Positions 6,593 through 14,218 of a stretch of 14,258 nt of DNA are shown piece after piece. The notes below the pieces were generated by a model. It saw only the letters and a list, made by a program, of their open reading frames with translations, did not search any database and was not told the origin of the DNA. Each line of letters starts with the position of its first letter. Position 1 is the first letter of the stretch. The stretch lies in the NCBI GenBank assembly GCA_002455335.1, contig DKKP01000298.1, positions 2,686 through 16,943 on the forward strand, read 5' to 3'. This DNA comes from Anaerolineales bacterium UBA6663. GTDB lineage: Bacteria > Chloroflexota > Anaerolineae > Anaerolineales > UBA6663. The position numbers were made by a program, and so were the translations under genes.

Positions 6593-8031
6593 CAATACGA
6601 TCTGGCGAAGATCACTTTCTGCGTGGCCGGCTGGCCGGTGTAGAAGCAGGTGCCGGAGCCGCCGGGCTGCTCGAGCGGGATGCAGCGCACGGTGGCCTTG
6701 GTCTCTTCCTTGATGCGCGCCTCTTCCTCGCGGCCGCCCGCAAACCAGACGTGGGCCCAACCCTTCTCGACGACCGTCTTGAATTCGTCGTAGGTCGTCG
6801 GCTCGTGCGTGTTGGCCTTGCGGAAGGCCGTGGCGCGCTCGAGCAGCGCCGCCTGAATGTCTTTGAGCGTGGTCTTGACCTGCTCGGCAAGCCCGGCCTG
6901 TGGCACGAAGCTCTTGCCCTCGCGGCCCGGCCTATCGCGGCGCGAGAGCGCGACGCTGTTCTTCTGTACGTCCTTGGGGCCGACCTCGATGCGGATCGGG
7001 ACGCCGCGCATCTCCCAGTCGTTGAACTTGAAGCCCGGGCTGACGGTGTCGCGGTCGTCGACCTTGACGCGCACCTCGGCGTCGACGAGCTCGGCCTTGA
7101 TGCGCGCGACGGCCTCGAGCACCGGGCCGCGCTCGGCGTCGTTCTTGTAGATCGGCACGATCACGACCTGCCAGGGCGCCAGCCGCGGCGGCATGATCAG
7201 GCCCTGGTCGTCGCCATGGGTCATGATGATCGCGCCGATCATGCGCGTGCTCAGCCCCCACGACGTCGTCCAACAGAACTGGGTCTCGTTATTGCGGTCC
7301 AGATACTGGATCTCGAAGGCTTTGGCGAAGTTCTGGCCCAGGTTGTGCGACGTCCCCGACTGCAGCGCCTTTGTGTCGCCCATCATGGCTTCGATCGTGT
7401 AGGTGCGCAGCGCGCCCGCGAACTTCTCGCTGTCGGTCTTGAGGCCCTTGACGACCGGGATGGCTGCCTCGTTGATGGCGAAGTCGGCGTAGACGTCGAG
7501 CATCTGCAGCGTCTCGGCCTCGGCCTCTTCGGCCGTCGCGTGCGCGGTGTGGCCCTCCTGCCACCAGAACTCGGCCGTGCGCAGGAAGAGCTTGGTGCGC
7601 ATCTCCCAACGGACGACGCTGTTCCACAGGTTGATCAGGATCGGCAGGTCGCGATAGCTCTTGACCCACTTGGCGTACGAGTAGCCAATGATGGTCTCGG
7701 ACGTCGGCCGCACGACAAGCGGCTCCTCCAACTCTTCACCGCCGCCGATGGTCACCACAGCGAGCTCCGGCGAGAAGCCCTCGACGTGCTCCTTCTCCTT
7801 CGAGAGGAACGACTTCGGGATGAAGACCGGAAAGCCGGCGTTGAGGTGACCGGTGGCCTTGAAGCGTCGGTCGAGTTGGTACTGGATGTTCTCCCACAGC
7901 GTCCAGCCATACGGCTTGACGATCATGCAGCCGCGCACCGGCGCGTAATCGGCAAGGTCGGCGCGGAGCACCAGCTGGTTGTACCACTCCGAGTAATCCT
8001 CGGCGCGGGTCGGCAGTTTGGCATCAGACAT
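6592..8031 (-). CDS. proS: Prolyl-tRNA synthetase, archaeal/eukaryal type
   Basis: A 479-residue class II enzyme that charges tRNA-Pro in the cytoplasm. It lacks the editing insertion of the bacterial-type enzyme and ends with the typical FARSY (compare the FAKAY ending). Class II motifs are clear: VVRPTSETIIGYSYAKW (106-122), motif 2 EMRTKLFLRTAEFWWQEGHT (143-162), and motif 3 WGLSTRMIGAIIMTHGDD (258-275, with Arg263). The anticodon-binding domain starts near 285 (APWQVVIVPIY). In the C-terminal domain the cysteine ligands found in the Thermus enzyme are mostly gone: AGGREEE at 431-437 and only C450 and C462 remain, so a zinc site is unlikely. The ATG follows a GAGG at 7 bases and a TATAAT promoter. 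The gene is surely functional and essential. Confidence 0.97.
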   Translation of the reverse strand: MSDAKLPTRAEDYSEWYNQLVLRADLADYAPVRGCMIVKPYGWTLWENIQYQLDRRFKATGHLNAGFPVFIPKSFLSKEKEHVEGFSPELAVVTIGGGEELEEPLVVRPTSETIIGYSYAKWVKSYRDLPILINLWNSVVRWEMRTKLFLRTAEFWWQEGHTAHATAEEAEAETLQMLDVYADFAINEAAIPVVKGLKTDSEKFAGALRTYTIEAMMGDTKALQSGTSHNLGQNFAKAFEIQYLDRNNETQFCWTTSWGLSTRMIGAIIMTHGDDQGLIMPPRLAPWQVVIVPIYKNDAERGPVLEAVARIKAELVDAEVRVKVDDRDTVSPGFKFNDWEMRGVPIRIEVGPKDVQKNSVALSRRDRPGREGKSFVPQAGLAEQVKTTLKDIQAALLERATAFRKANTHEPTTYDEFKTVVEKGWAHVWFAGGREEEARIKEETKATVRCIPLEQPGGSGTCFYTGQPATQKVIFARSY

Positions 8032-8061
8032 GAAGAAACCTCGAACTTGAGTTGAAGGGCC

Positions 8062-8090
8062 ATTATAAGGCGTCAGGCGTCAGGTTTCAG
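8062..8090 (-). promoter_or_regulatory. proS promoter
   Basis: A perfect TATAAT -10 box (8067-8062) with a weak -35 CTGAAA (8090-8085) at 17 bases predicts a start near 8055 and a leader of about 24 bases containing the GAGG ribosome-binding site. The left arm of an inverted repeat lies in the spacer. Confidence 0.65.
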
Positions 8091-8203
8091 ACGTCAGTGG
8101 TCCGCAACCGAAGGCTGCGCGCGGTCAGCGCTGAGGGTCAGAGGATGAGCCAGGATGAAAGGGCTTGACGGAGGGGTGATCACTCCTGCCGACGCCCGAC
8201 GCC
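8069..8203 (-). repeat. Inverted repeat closing the proS-phosphotransferase gap
   Basis: The 15-base arms 8069-8083 (two copies of GGCGTCAG overlapping) and 8189-8203 (inverse, GGCGTCGG form) match at 13 of 15 positions. Both mismatches become G-U pairs in minus-strand RNA. The right arm runs up to the phosphotransferase stop codon (8203-8205). The 105 bases between hold no gene; an 8-base palindrome GTGATCAC lies near its right end. Confidence 0.6.
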
Positions 8204-9255
8204 TATAGGTAAAGCGCCGGCCGCAGGCGCCGCTGCGCGGCGTCGAGCGCGGGCTGGAGGTAGAGCGTGTCGAAACGCGCTGCGATGGGATCGAAGACAG
8301 CGGGCGGGCTGCTGGCCGCCCACTCGAGCAGATCCTGGATCAGGCGCCACATCCGTGCGTAATCCATCAGCTCTTCGAAATCGGCATCGCTCCAGACGAT
8401 CCCGATCCGGGCCTGCATCTCGGCCCGATAGGTGCTCCAGATCTCGGACTCGTCCAGAGGCAACGCCGGCTGATCCCACCGACAGTTATCGATGAAGGCG
8501 CACAGGTCGAGCAGCCCCGGCCCCACGGCCGCCAACCCCCAGCCGAAAGCGATCTGGTCGCCATCGACAAGCGCGACGTTGCTCGGCCGATAGTCGCCGT
8601 GGAGCAATGTAGAGGGAACCGTGCGGAGCCGTTCAGCGACGCGTTCCACCTGGGTCAGGAGCAGCCCAAGCGTGTTGAGCACCTCGAGCGAACCCGTGAT
8701 CACCCGCGGGCGATCCTCGGCGACCATGCGCTCGACGGCGTTGACGGCCGCCAGCACGTAGATGTCAAAATCGGTGGAGAGGGCGCGCGAAAGCCAGTCG
8801 AAGACCGAGAGATCCTCAGCCAGGCCCCAGAAGCGTTCGTGGGTGGCCGCCAGCAGCCGCACCGCCTCGAGGTAATGCTCACGACCCCAGGCGGCCGGGG
8901 CCACGTCGCTTTCGATCGCCTCGAGCACAAGCCAGCTCCCGGCCGGGTCCGCGGCGATCAGGGCCGGGGTTGTGATCGGCACGAGCGCCGAGAGCGTCCG
9001 ATACAGGCCGGCCTCGCGCACGCCGGTGCCGGCCAGGCCGCGCCGCGTGGTGCCGCGCGGCTGCTTCACCACGGTTTCCACTGATGCCTGACCGCCCGTC
9101 GCGGCGTAGTCGATCCGCAGCCCACGGATCGCGCCCTGGGTATCTCCGGGCACAGCCGGGCGCACTGCATCGCTGCAGGCGCGGACGTGTAGGGTCGGGT
9201 CGGCGAAATAGCGCCGCAAACCGGCCGTCAACTGAGCGTTCGAGAACGGCCACAT
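8203..9255 (-). CDS. Aminoglycoside-phosphotransferase-fold protein (APH family)
   Basis: A 350-residue kinase-fold protein (PF01636-like). K64 in TVVKQPRG is the expected ATP lysine, E81 in VREAGLYR the helix-C acid, and LLHGDYRPSNVALV (217-230) is the catalytic HGDxxxxN loop with D221 and N226. The next motif should read FDW; here it is IAFGWGLAAVGPGLLDL (235-251), so the metal-binding Asp at 238 is Gly, one base away (GGC for GAC at 8544-8542). The protein may be catalytically weak, or the base may be a sequence error. Relatives phosphorylate small alcohols or antibiotics; no substrate can be named. The ATG follows a TACAAT box by 14 bases, with no ribosome-binding site. Confidence 0.8.
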   Translation of the reverse strand: MWPFSNAQLTAGLRRYFADPTLHVRACSDAVRPAVPGDTQGAIRGLRIDYAATGGQASVETVVKQPRGTTRRGLAGTGVREAGLYRTLSALVPITTPALIAADPAGSWLVLEAIESDVAPAAWGREHYLEAVRLLAATHERFWGLAEDLSVFDWLSRALSTDFDIYVLAAVNAVERMVAEDRPRVITGSLEVLNTLGLLLTQVERVAERLRTVPSTLLHGDYRPSNVALVDGDQIAFGWGLAAVGPGLLDLCAFIDNCRWDQPALPLDESEIWSTYRAEMQARIGIVWSDADFEELMDYARMWRLIQDLLEWAASSPPAVFDPIAARFDTLYLQPALDAAQRRLRPALYL

Positions 9256-9269
9256 GGTGAGTTGGCGGG

Positions 9270-9275
9270 ATTGTA
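9270..9275 (-). promoter_or_regulatory. -10 box of the phosphotransferase gene, very short leader
   Basis: TACAAT lies in the 36-base gap after the chemoreceptor stop codon and ends 14 bases before the ATG. The leader would be about 7 bases with no ribosome-binding site. A -35 box is not visible, so this is a weak call. Confidence 0.4.
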
Positions 9276-9291
9276 TCGCAGATGGCGCCCC

Positions 9292-11541
9292 CTATCTCCT
9301 CTGGGTCTGCCGTTCGCGTCCCCTGGCCTCCACCGCGACCGTGCGCCCAACCGGGCCCGGCTCCCAGACGATGTCGTACTCGCAGACCGGATCGCCGTCG
9401 TGCATGCATTTGGTTTTGCGGATGCGCGGGACGCCGCCGGCGGCCTCGATCACGCCTTCCATCCAGCCGACATGGTTGTAGGTGCAGCGCTCACGCGGCT
9501 GCGTGCGGCCCATGTCGACCTCCTGGCGCACATGCCGCGCGCCAAGATCGATCGTCCGCACCACGACGCCCTCGCCCCAGTTGTGCCGCAGACACAGATC
9601 CATCCGGTGGATGATGTAATCAGGATCTCCCTCGCGGAAGTGCTGGGCCAGCGCGCCGCCCGGAAGCACGTCGAATTTGGCGCGGAAGCGCGTCATCTCG
9701 CGCAGGATATCATCGCTGCCGCCGGCCAGTTCGGTGCGGATCGCGTGTGTCAACGCGCTGAGCAGCTCGGGCGGGTATTCACCGTGCGGATCGATCCGCC
9801 CACGAAGAATGCCCTGGGCATCGACCGGGAGCGCCGACAACACCTTCGCCAGCCCAGCCGGGCCGAAGCGGGCCGAGACGAACTCCAACCGACCGGTGAG
9901 CGCCGAGCCGCGCGACACCTTGCCCGTGATCCGGGTCAACTTGAATTTGAGTACCCGTTGCTGCAGCACGCCGGCCAACTCGCTGACGGTGGTCGTCCGC
10001 GTGGTCACGGCCTGAACCGTGCTACCCACCTCGGACGAAGTGGCGCGCATGGTGTCGGCGGCGGCGCTGTTCGCGTGAGCCACGCGCGCGATCTGATCCA
10101 TCATCGTCGTCACGCGGTCGGCGTCGCCGGCCATCTGCGCGGCGGCGGCGGCGTTCTCATCGACAATGTCGGAGACGGTCTGCATGGCATCGGTCAGTTC
10201 GCTCGTCGAGCGTCGCACCGACTGCGCCGCCGACGTGATCGTCGCCACCTGGGTGTTGACCGTATCGACGGCCGTGACGATATCGGCCAGGGCCTTGCCC
10301 GCGGCATCGGCTCGCGCGGCCCCCAACTCGACATCGGCCATGCCGTCATCCATCGCCACGACAGCCTCGTTGACCGTGCGCTGCACGTCATGGATCAGGC
10401 CCGTGATCTCGCGCGTGGCCTGGGTCGACCGCTCGGCCAGCTTGCGCACCTCGCCCGCCACGACCGCGAACCCGCGGCCGTGCTCGCCGGCGCGGGCCGC
10501 CTCAATCGCGGCGTTGAGCGCGAGCAGGTTGGTCTGGGCCGCGATCTCGTCGATCGTCTCGACGATGGTGCCGATCTGCACCGACTGCGTGCCCATCTGC
10601 CCGATCTTGTCCTTGGCTCGGCGGCTGGAGGCCTCGATACGACCCAGGCTGTCGAGGCTCTCGCCGACCGTAGTCACCCCGGCGCGCGCCGTCTGCGCTG
10701 CCGTGGTCGCGACCACGGCCCCGGCTTCGGCCGTATCGACCACCTGCGACATACCCGTGTTGATGTGCGAGCTCAAATCCACAGCCCGCGTGACAGCCTC
10801 GGCCTGCCCGCGTGTGCCCTCGGCGACCGACTGGATCGAAAGCGCCACCTGGCCGACCGTGGCCGAGGTCGAATCGACTGTCTCGGTCTGACGGAGGGCA
10901 CCCTCGGCGACCTGCTCGACCGTGGCCGCGATGGTGCCTGCCGAGTCGCCGGCGCGCACCGCGTCGGCCCCGATATCGCGCGCCGCATGGCTGAGCGCAT
11001 CGGCGCTCTCGGCAACCTGCCGGACAAGTTCGCGCTGGCTCGAGATCATGTGCTGAAAGCCCTGGCCAAGCGCATCGCGCTCCGAGGCGGGGCGCACTTC
11101 GACAGTCAGGTCACCCTCGGCCAGCCGTCCGGCGCCCTGAGTCAGCTGATCGAGATACGCCCGCAGACGCGCGAAGGATTGCCCCATATCGCGCAATTCG
11201 TCTGTAGCGGAGAGCGGCCCGGGATCGGTCAGATCGCCGGCCGCAAGCTGCGTCGCCTGCACCGTCAAAGCCCGAACTGGCAGGATGACCTGGCGGATCA
11301 CCACGACGATCAAGACGACCAGGATCGGGCCGACCAGCGCCGCTCCGATCGCCACCCGAGGCAGCGTCAATCCTTCATGCCCAAGATAGAACGCGAGCGT
11401 GGCGACCAGCGCATTGCAGACCACGGTCAGCAACGTGAGCCGGATCGCCATCCCTCTCTTGAAGACAAGATAGGCCCCCAGGATGATCGCCGGGATGCCC
11501 ACCAGCATTGCGCCACCGAGCCAAAGGTATTCAGAATCCAT
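9292..11541 (-). CDS. Methyl-accepting chemotaxis-like protein with C-terminal V4R-like domain
   Basis: A 749-residue receptor. Three hydrophobic segments (about 5-28, 36-53, 63-88) are separated by short loops, so there is no extracellular ligand domain. Two HAMP-like units follow (about 90-135 and 136-180, each with L-A-x-GDLT), then the long MCP helical hairpin with the conserved tip [20 protein letters not shown] (330-349) and [16 protein letters not shown] (357-372). A separate domain (about 548-727) follows the signalling domain, with [19 protein letters not shown] and late cysteines C650, C686, C712, C720 ([18 protein letters not shown]). It resembles V4R or related small-molecule sensor domains. 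The receptor thus probably senses an intracellular or membrane cue and signals to CheA/CheW or another partner, none of which is in this window. The ATG lacks a strong ribosome-binding site. Confidence 0.88.
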   Translation of the reverse strand: MDSEYLWLGGAMLVGIPAIILGAYLVFKRGMAIRLTLLTVVCNALVATLAFYLGHEGLTLPRVAIGAALVGPILVVLIVVVIRQVILPVRALTVQATQLAAGDLTDPGPLSATDELRDMGQSFARLRAYLDQLTQGAGRLAEGDLTVEVRPASERDALGQGFQHMISSQRELVRQVAESADALSHAARDIGADAVRAGDSAGTIAATVEQVAEGALRQTETVDSTSATVGQVALSIQSVAEGTRGQAEAVTRAVDLSSHINTGMSQVVDTAEAGAVVATTAAQTARAGVTTVGESLDSLGRIEASSRRAKDKIGQMGTQSVQIGTIVETIDEIAAQTNLLALNAAIEAARAGEHGRGFAVVAGEVRKLAERSTQATREITGLIHDVQRTVNEAVVAMDDGMADVELGAARADAAGKALADIVTAVDTVNTQVATITSAAQSVRRSTSELTDAMQTVSDIVDENAAAAAQMAGDADRVTTMMDQIARVAHANSAAADTMRATSSEVGSTVQAVTTRTTTVSELAGVLQQRVLKFKLTRITGKVSRGSALTGRLEFVSARFGPAGLAKVLSALPVDAQGILRGRIDPHGEYPPELLSALTHAIRTELAGGSDDILREMTRFRAKFDVLPGGALAQHFREGDPDYIIHRMDLCLRHNWGEGVVVRTIDLGARHVRQEVDMGRTQPRERCTYNHVGWMEGVIEAAGGVPRIRKTKCMHDGDPVCEYDIVWEPGPVGRTVAVEARGRERQTQRR

Positions 11542-11734
11542 AGCCTACCCGGGGGCCGCACCAACCCGGGCGGCTCCTGATGCGTATCGTAAAGTCGCCG
11601 CCCTGGATTGTCCGTAAAGGCGGACTGAATCGTCCGGGTGAACGGCCTAAAACCGCAAACGGCGCGTCAGTCGTCAGGCTCGGTTTTGGGCTGCTGAGGT
11701 CGCGGATGTCGTTCGAGGATCCAGACCCGCTCGA
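11542..11734. other. 193-base gap before the chemoreceptor gene
   Basis: It holds the inverted repeat GCCTAAAACCG / CGGTTTTGGGC (11645-11655 and 11681-11691; one mismatch, a U-G pair in plus-strand RNA), with a 25-base loop containing CGTCAGTCGTCAGG. A possible minus-strand -10 box TACGAT (11591-11586) lies 45 bases before the chemoreceptor ATG, and two ACCCGGG copies (11547-11553, 11564-11570) could fold over its start region. The small plus-strand open frame at 11580-11771 has no support. Confidence 0.45.
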
Positions 11735-12391
11735 TCAGACGTATACACGATCGAAATCGATCACACGGTAGGGATAGACGTTCAGCACCTGCGTATCGTA
11801 GTAGCGGGTGGCCGTGACCGTGTCATTGCGATAGACGTGCGAGTGGCCATGAAGCAGAAAGCGCGGGCGATACCGGCGCATGAAATCGAGGAAGGCGTCG
11901 ATGCCAGTGTGGGCGCGATCGGGTAGATCATGGATACCGCGCGGCGGGGCATGACACAGCAAGATGTCGAGGTAACGTCCCCGCTGAACGCGATTGAGCA
12001 ACAGCTGCGGCGCCAGGGCCAGCGCGCGCCGATGCATTTCGATCTGGCTGTACTGATGCATCGGATTGTCGTTATAGCGCAGGCTGCCGCCGAGGCCGGC
12101 CAGCAGGAGCGGGCCCTTGCGTTCGTCGGGGGCACCGCAGGTCTGATCCTCGATCGGGAGACAACCTTCGGCGGTCTGGATTAGCCGTCCATCACTCAGA
12201 TACTGCGAGGGCCGATCGTGATTGCCGTGCACGTAGAACACGGGCTTGGCCAGGGCCGTCACGACGAACTCGAGATAGTAGAACGGCAAATCGCCGCAAC
12301 CCACCACAAAATCCACATCGGCGAAGCGCTCTTTCACCTGTGGGCTATAGACCACATCGACCACTTCATCGCTCAAAGCCAGGATCTTCAT
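11735..12391 (-). CDS. Metallophosphoesterase (calcineurin-like)
   Basis: A 218-residue single-domain enzyme. Metal-binding motifs are CGDLP (32-36), VHGNHDR (54-60), LLCHAPPRG (144-152) and LLHGHSHVYR (179-188). The first motif, normally DxH, reads ALSDEV (5-10), so the His is Val at residue 10; the neighbouring E9 may substitute. I recall the SDE form in a set of related bacterial proteins, so it may be a subfamily trait, not damage. It would hydrolyse phosphoesters in the cytoplasm; the substrate is unknown. It follows the MazG-like gene by 11 bases and is probably co-transcribed. No clear ribosome-binding site precedes the ATG. Confidence 0.85.
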   Translation of the reverse strand: MKILALSDEVVDVVYSPQVKERFADVDFVVGCGDLPFYYLEFVVTALAKPVFYVHGNHDRPSQYLSDGRLIQTAEGCLPIEDQTCGAPDERKGPLLLAGLGGSLRYNDNPMHQYSQIEMHRRALALAPQLLLNRVQRGRYLDILLCHAPPRGIHDLPDRAHTGIDAFLDFMRRYRPRFLLHGHSHVYRNDTVTATRYYDTQVLNVYPYRVIDFDRVYV

Positions 12392-12402
12392 GGATCGTCG
12401 CG

Positions 12403-12702
12403 TTACCAGGCACGGCCGTAATTGCGCTGCAGCTTGGCGGCGATCGCCTGCTCGAGGTCGATGCCGGTCACGCTGGCCAATTGCAGGAGGTACAGCGCCA
12501 CATCCGCCAGCTCACCGGCCAGGGCCTCCTGCGGCGCCTGCTCGCCCCATTGATAAAGCTCGAGCACCTCGGCCGCCTCGATCGACAACGAGGTCGCGAT
12601 GTTCCGCGGGGTCTGCGGCCGCGCGCTGTCTGGGGCGTACCAACCCTTCGCCGCGACAAAGGCGTGCATATCGGCAGTCAGTTCGGCAAGTGTCTTTGAC
12701 AT
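12403..12702 (-). CDS. MazG-like nucleotide pyrophosphohydrolase
   Basis: A 99-residue all-helical protein of the MazG-like (dCTPase/RS21-C6) group, which converts nucleoside triphosphates to monophosphates and pyrophosphate, cleaning the nucleotide pool. The metal-binding ExxE...ExxD pattern is complete: E42 and E45 in LSIEAAEVLELYQW, E64 and D67 in AGELADVALYLLQL. The PRNIATSLSIEAAE segment is characteristic. The ATG at 12700-12702 opens the family sequence; the longer upstream frame is a low-complexity shadow and is rejected. It probably shares an mRNA with the downstream metallophosphoesterase, from the TATAAT box at 12755-12760. Confidence 0.88.
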   Translation of the reverse strand: MSKTLAELTADMHAFVAAKGWYAPDSARPQTPRNIATSLSIEAAEVLELYQWGEQAPQEALAGELADVALYLLQLASVTGIDLEQAIAAKLQRNYGRAW

Positions 12703-12754
12703 CGGCTCAGGCCACCCGGGTCCGCCGGCTACCGGGCCGTGCGGCGCACCGCAG

Positions 12755-12760
12755 ATTATA
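12755..12760 (-). promoter_or_regulatory. -10 box of the MazG-like/phosphoesterase operon
   Basis: Perfect TATAAT on the minus strand, 52 bases before the ATG. The leader would be about 46 bases and has no strong ribosome-binding site. No consensus -35 is visible at 16-18 bases. Confidence 0.55.
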
Positions 12761-12824
12761 CGGGTCTTGGGTCCGCAGTGGAGTGGCCTGGCCCAGGGTG
12801 TACCACGCGCCCCTGGCAACAGAA

Positions 12825-12855
12825 AAGGGCCGGCGCACTGGCGCGGCCGGCCCTT
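12825..12855 (-). terminator. Rho-independent terminator of the CBM48 gene
   Basis: On the minus strand AAGGGCCGGC, an 11-base loop and GCCGGCCCTT form a perfect 10-base-pair stem followed by TTCTGTT. It lies 22 bases after the CBM48 stop codon and is the only textbook intrinsic terminator I see in the window. Confidence 0.9.
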
Positions 12856-12877
12856 GTCAGACGCAGTTCCGAAAGCC

Positions 12878-13285
12878 CTAGTCGGCCTTCTTCTTGCGCA
12901 CAATGCGCTTCTTCGGCGCCGCTTCAGTGGCGGCGGGCGCGGCCTTGGGCTTGGTCGTGCGCTTCTTGGGCTTCGGCGCCTCATCCGCTTCGTCGACCTG
13001 CACCAGCGAATTCTCGCCGCCAAACTGATTGGGCAGATAGGCGTCCGCCTTCCAGTCGTTGTGCCAGTGCCCGTTATTGTCGAAATAGCGGAACTGATAC
13101 GAGCGACCCGCGTCGAGCGGCAGGGTGGTCGCCCAGGACCCATCGGCGCCCTGGGTCAGAGGGTTGAGCACGATGCTCCAATCGTTGAAATCGCCGACCA
13201 GATACAACTTGCTGACGTGCTCGAGCGCGGGCATGGTGAAGGTCACTTCCACTTTGCCGTTGCCTGTGGGTTTCTTGATCAACAT
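12878..13285 (-). CDS. Isoamylase early-set (CBM48) mini-protein with lysine-rich tail
   Basis: A 135-residue protein with a beta-sandwich of the glycogen-binding, AMPK-beta/isoamylase early-set type (about 8-97): KLYLVGDFNDWS (26-37), GSWATTLPLDAGRSYQFRY (49-67), NGHWHNDWKADAYLPNQFGG (71-90). Aromatic residues W36, W51, W74 and W78 suit carbohydrate contact. The tail (about 104-135) is rich in Lys, Ala and Pro (KPKKRTTKPKAA, ending RKKKAD) and is probably disordered and basic. The ATG at 13283-13285 is chosen because GGAAAGGAAAG lies directly upstream; the earlier in-frame GTG at 13312 would overlap that site. It is transcribed alone, from a TATAAT box to its own terminator. The role is unclear; glycogen association or nucleic-acid contact by the tail are both guesses. 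Confidence 0.85.
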   Translation of the reverse strand: MLIKKPTGNGKVEVTFTMPALEHVSKLYLVGDFNDWSIVLNPLTQGADGSWATTLPLDAGRSYQFRYFDNNGHWHNDWKADAYLPNQFGGENSLVQVDEADEAPKPKKRTTKPKAAPAATEAAPKKRIVRKKKAD

Positions 13286-13356
13286 GGTCTTTCCTTTCCT
13301 GCTAAGTGCCACCGGCCTGCCAGAGCGACCGGACTGCTGCTGTCGAATTCGTGGGC

Positions 13357-13362
13357 ATTATA
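13357..13362 (-). promoter_or_regulatory. -10 box of the CBM48 gene
   Basis: Perfect TATAAT 71 bases before the ATG, with a leader of about 65 bases ending in an AGGAAAGG-type ribosome-binding site. No good -35 is seen at normal distance. Confidence 0.6.
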
Positions 13363-13456
13363 GACTCAGCCGCGCCAGAGGTGTGCATAACAATCCACCC
13401 GCGGTCGTCGGACGATATCGCCGCCCTGGAGTCACTGGCCCATTTGGGTGGGTCGC

Positions 13457-14218
13457 CTATCCGGCCGGCCCCTCCAGGAAGATGCCGTGGAGGCGGGCCA
13501 AAACGTCCGGGCCAACCCCGGCTACATTGGTCAGATAGCGACGAACATCGCCATGCGTCGCGCGCAGGTGAGCCAGCAGGAGGCGCATATTCTCGGGATC
13601 GGCGATCACCAGCGGCTGGATCGCGGCCTCCGATAGACCAAAGCGCTTGATCCGCCGCATGTCATGGTCCGAGGTGCGCCGGATCTCGACCGCGTGATGG
13701 TTGGTCAACGAGTAGTCGGCGACGACATCGCTTTCCGGCACCCCGAGCGCCAGCAGGAGCAGCGCGATCGCGATCCCTGTGCGATCCTTACCGGCCGTGC
13801 AATGGATCAACGCCGGCAGGCGCTCACTGCGGCTCAATCGGTCGAGGATGTCGCCAAAAACGTGCGCCCGTCGATCGAGGAGCTCACGGTAACCGTCGGC
13901 CAGCGCGCGATCGAGGCGCCCGCGAAACAATACGAGCCGCTTGATGAACTCGCTGGAGTTGTTCTCGACGTACACCGGAACATGCGCCCAGCCCGGTTGT
14001 AGGGACGCGGGTAGGCGATCGGGCTTCTGCTCGAGCTCCTTGGGTGTGCGCAGATCGATCACGCTCCGCAGATCGAGATCCACAAGCCCTTGCTGATCGG
14101 CGAGGCTGAGGTCGGCCAGGCTGCCGGCCCGATAGACGAGCCCGGTGCGCACCCGACGCCCGTCCTCGGTGCCATAACCGCCGATGTCGCGCAGGTTGAC
14201 GGCCGTGGGCAAGGGCAT
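13457..14218 (-). CDS. Tyrosine/serine protein phosphatase (Y_phosphatase3 type), start uncertain
   Basis: At least 253 residues of a phosphatase of the bacterial tyrosine/serine type. NLRDIGGYGTEDGRRVRTG (8-26) with LVYRAGSLADL is the usual N-terminal signature, VIDLRTPKELE (53-63) supplies the general Asp region, and IHCTAGKDRTG (138-148) is the C-x5-R catalytic loop (C140, R146). The family dephosphorylates proteins or phosphoinositides and is cytoplasmic or secreted; no signal peptide is seen here. The ATG at 14216-14218 has no ribosome-binding site, the frame stays open to the window edge, and the residues before it (RARF) look like family sequence (the usual form is RFLPLEGAVNFRDLGGY). 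The true start may therefore lie beyond the window. Confidence 0.85.
   Translation of the reverse strand: MPLPTAVNLRDIGGYGTEDGRRVRTGLVYRAGSLADLSLADQQGLVDLDLRSVIDLRTPKELEQKPDRLPASLQPGWAHVPVYVENNSSEFIKRLVLFRGRLDRALADGYRELLDRRAHVFGDILDRLSRSERLPALIHCTAGKDRTGIAIALLLLALGVPESDVVADYSLTNHHAVEIRRTSDHDMRRIKRFGLSEAAIQPLVIADPENMRLLLAHLRATHGDVRRYLTNVAGVGPDVLARLHGIFLEGPAG

Noticed and set aside
6418..8055. A 545-codon plus-strand open frame antisense to proS
   Set aside because: It has a shadow composition rich in Leu, Arg, Asp and Val with no motif, while proS on the other strand is unmistakable.
11547..11570. Two ACCCGGG copies next to the chemoreceptor start as a riboswitch-like element
   Set aside because: Self-complementary CCCGGG words are frequent in GC-rich DNA, and no aptamer-like structure is visible. 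I mention it only as a possible small hairpin.
9262..11580. A 772-codon open frame on the plus strand, antisense to the chemoreceptor gene
   Set aside because: It mirrors the receptor gene exactly, has Arg/His/Asp-rich composition typical of GC-rich reverse frames, and has no recognisable domain. The minus-strand protein has clear MCP motifs.
11580..11771. A 63-codon plus-strand open frame in the gap before the chemoreceptor gene
   Set aside because: It has no convincing ribosome-binding site and no recognisable sequence, and it overlaps the end of the metallophosphoesterase gene.
13438..13456. CCCATTTGGG palindrome after the phosphatase stop codon as a terminator
   Set aside because: The stem is four base pairs with no U run; too weak to call.
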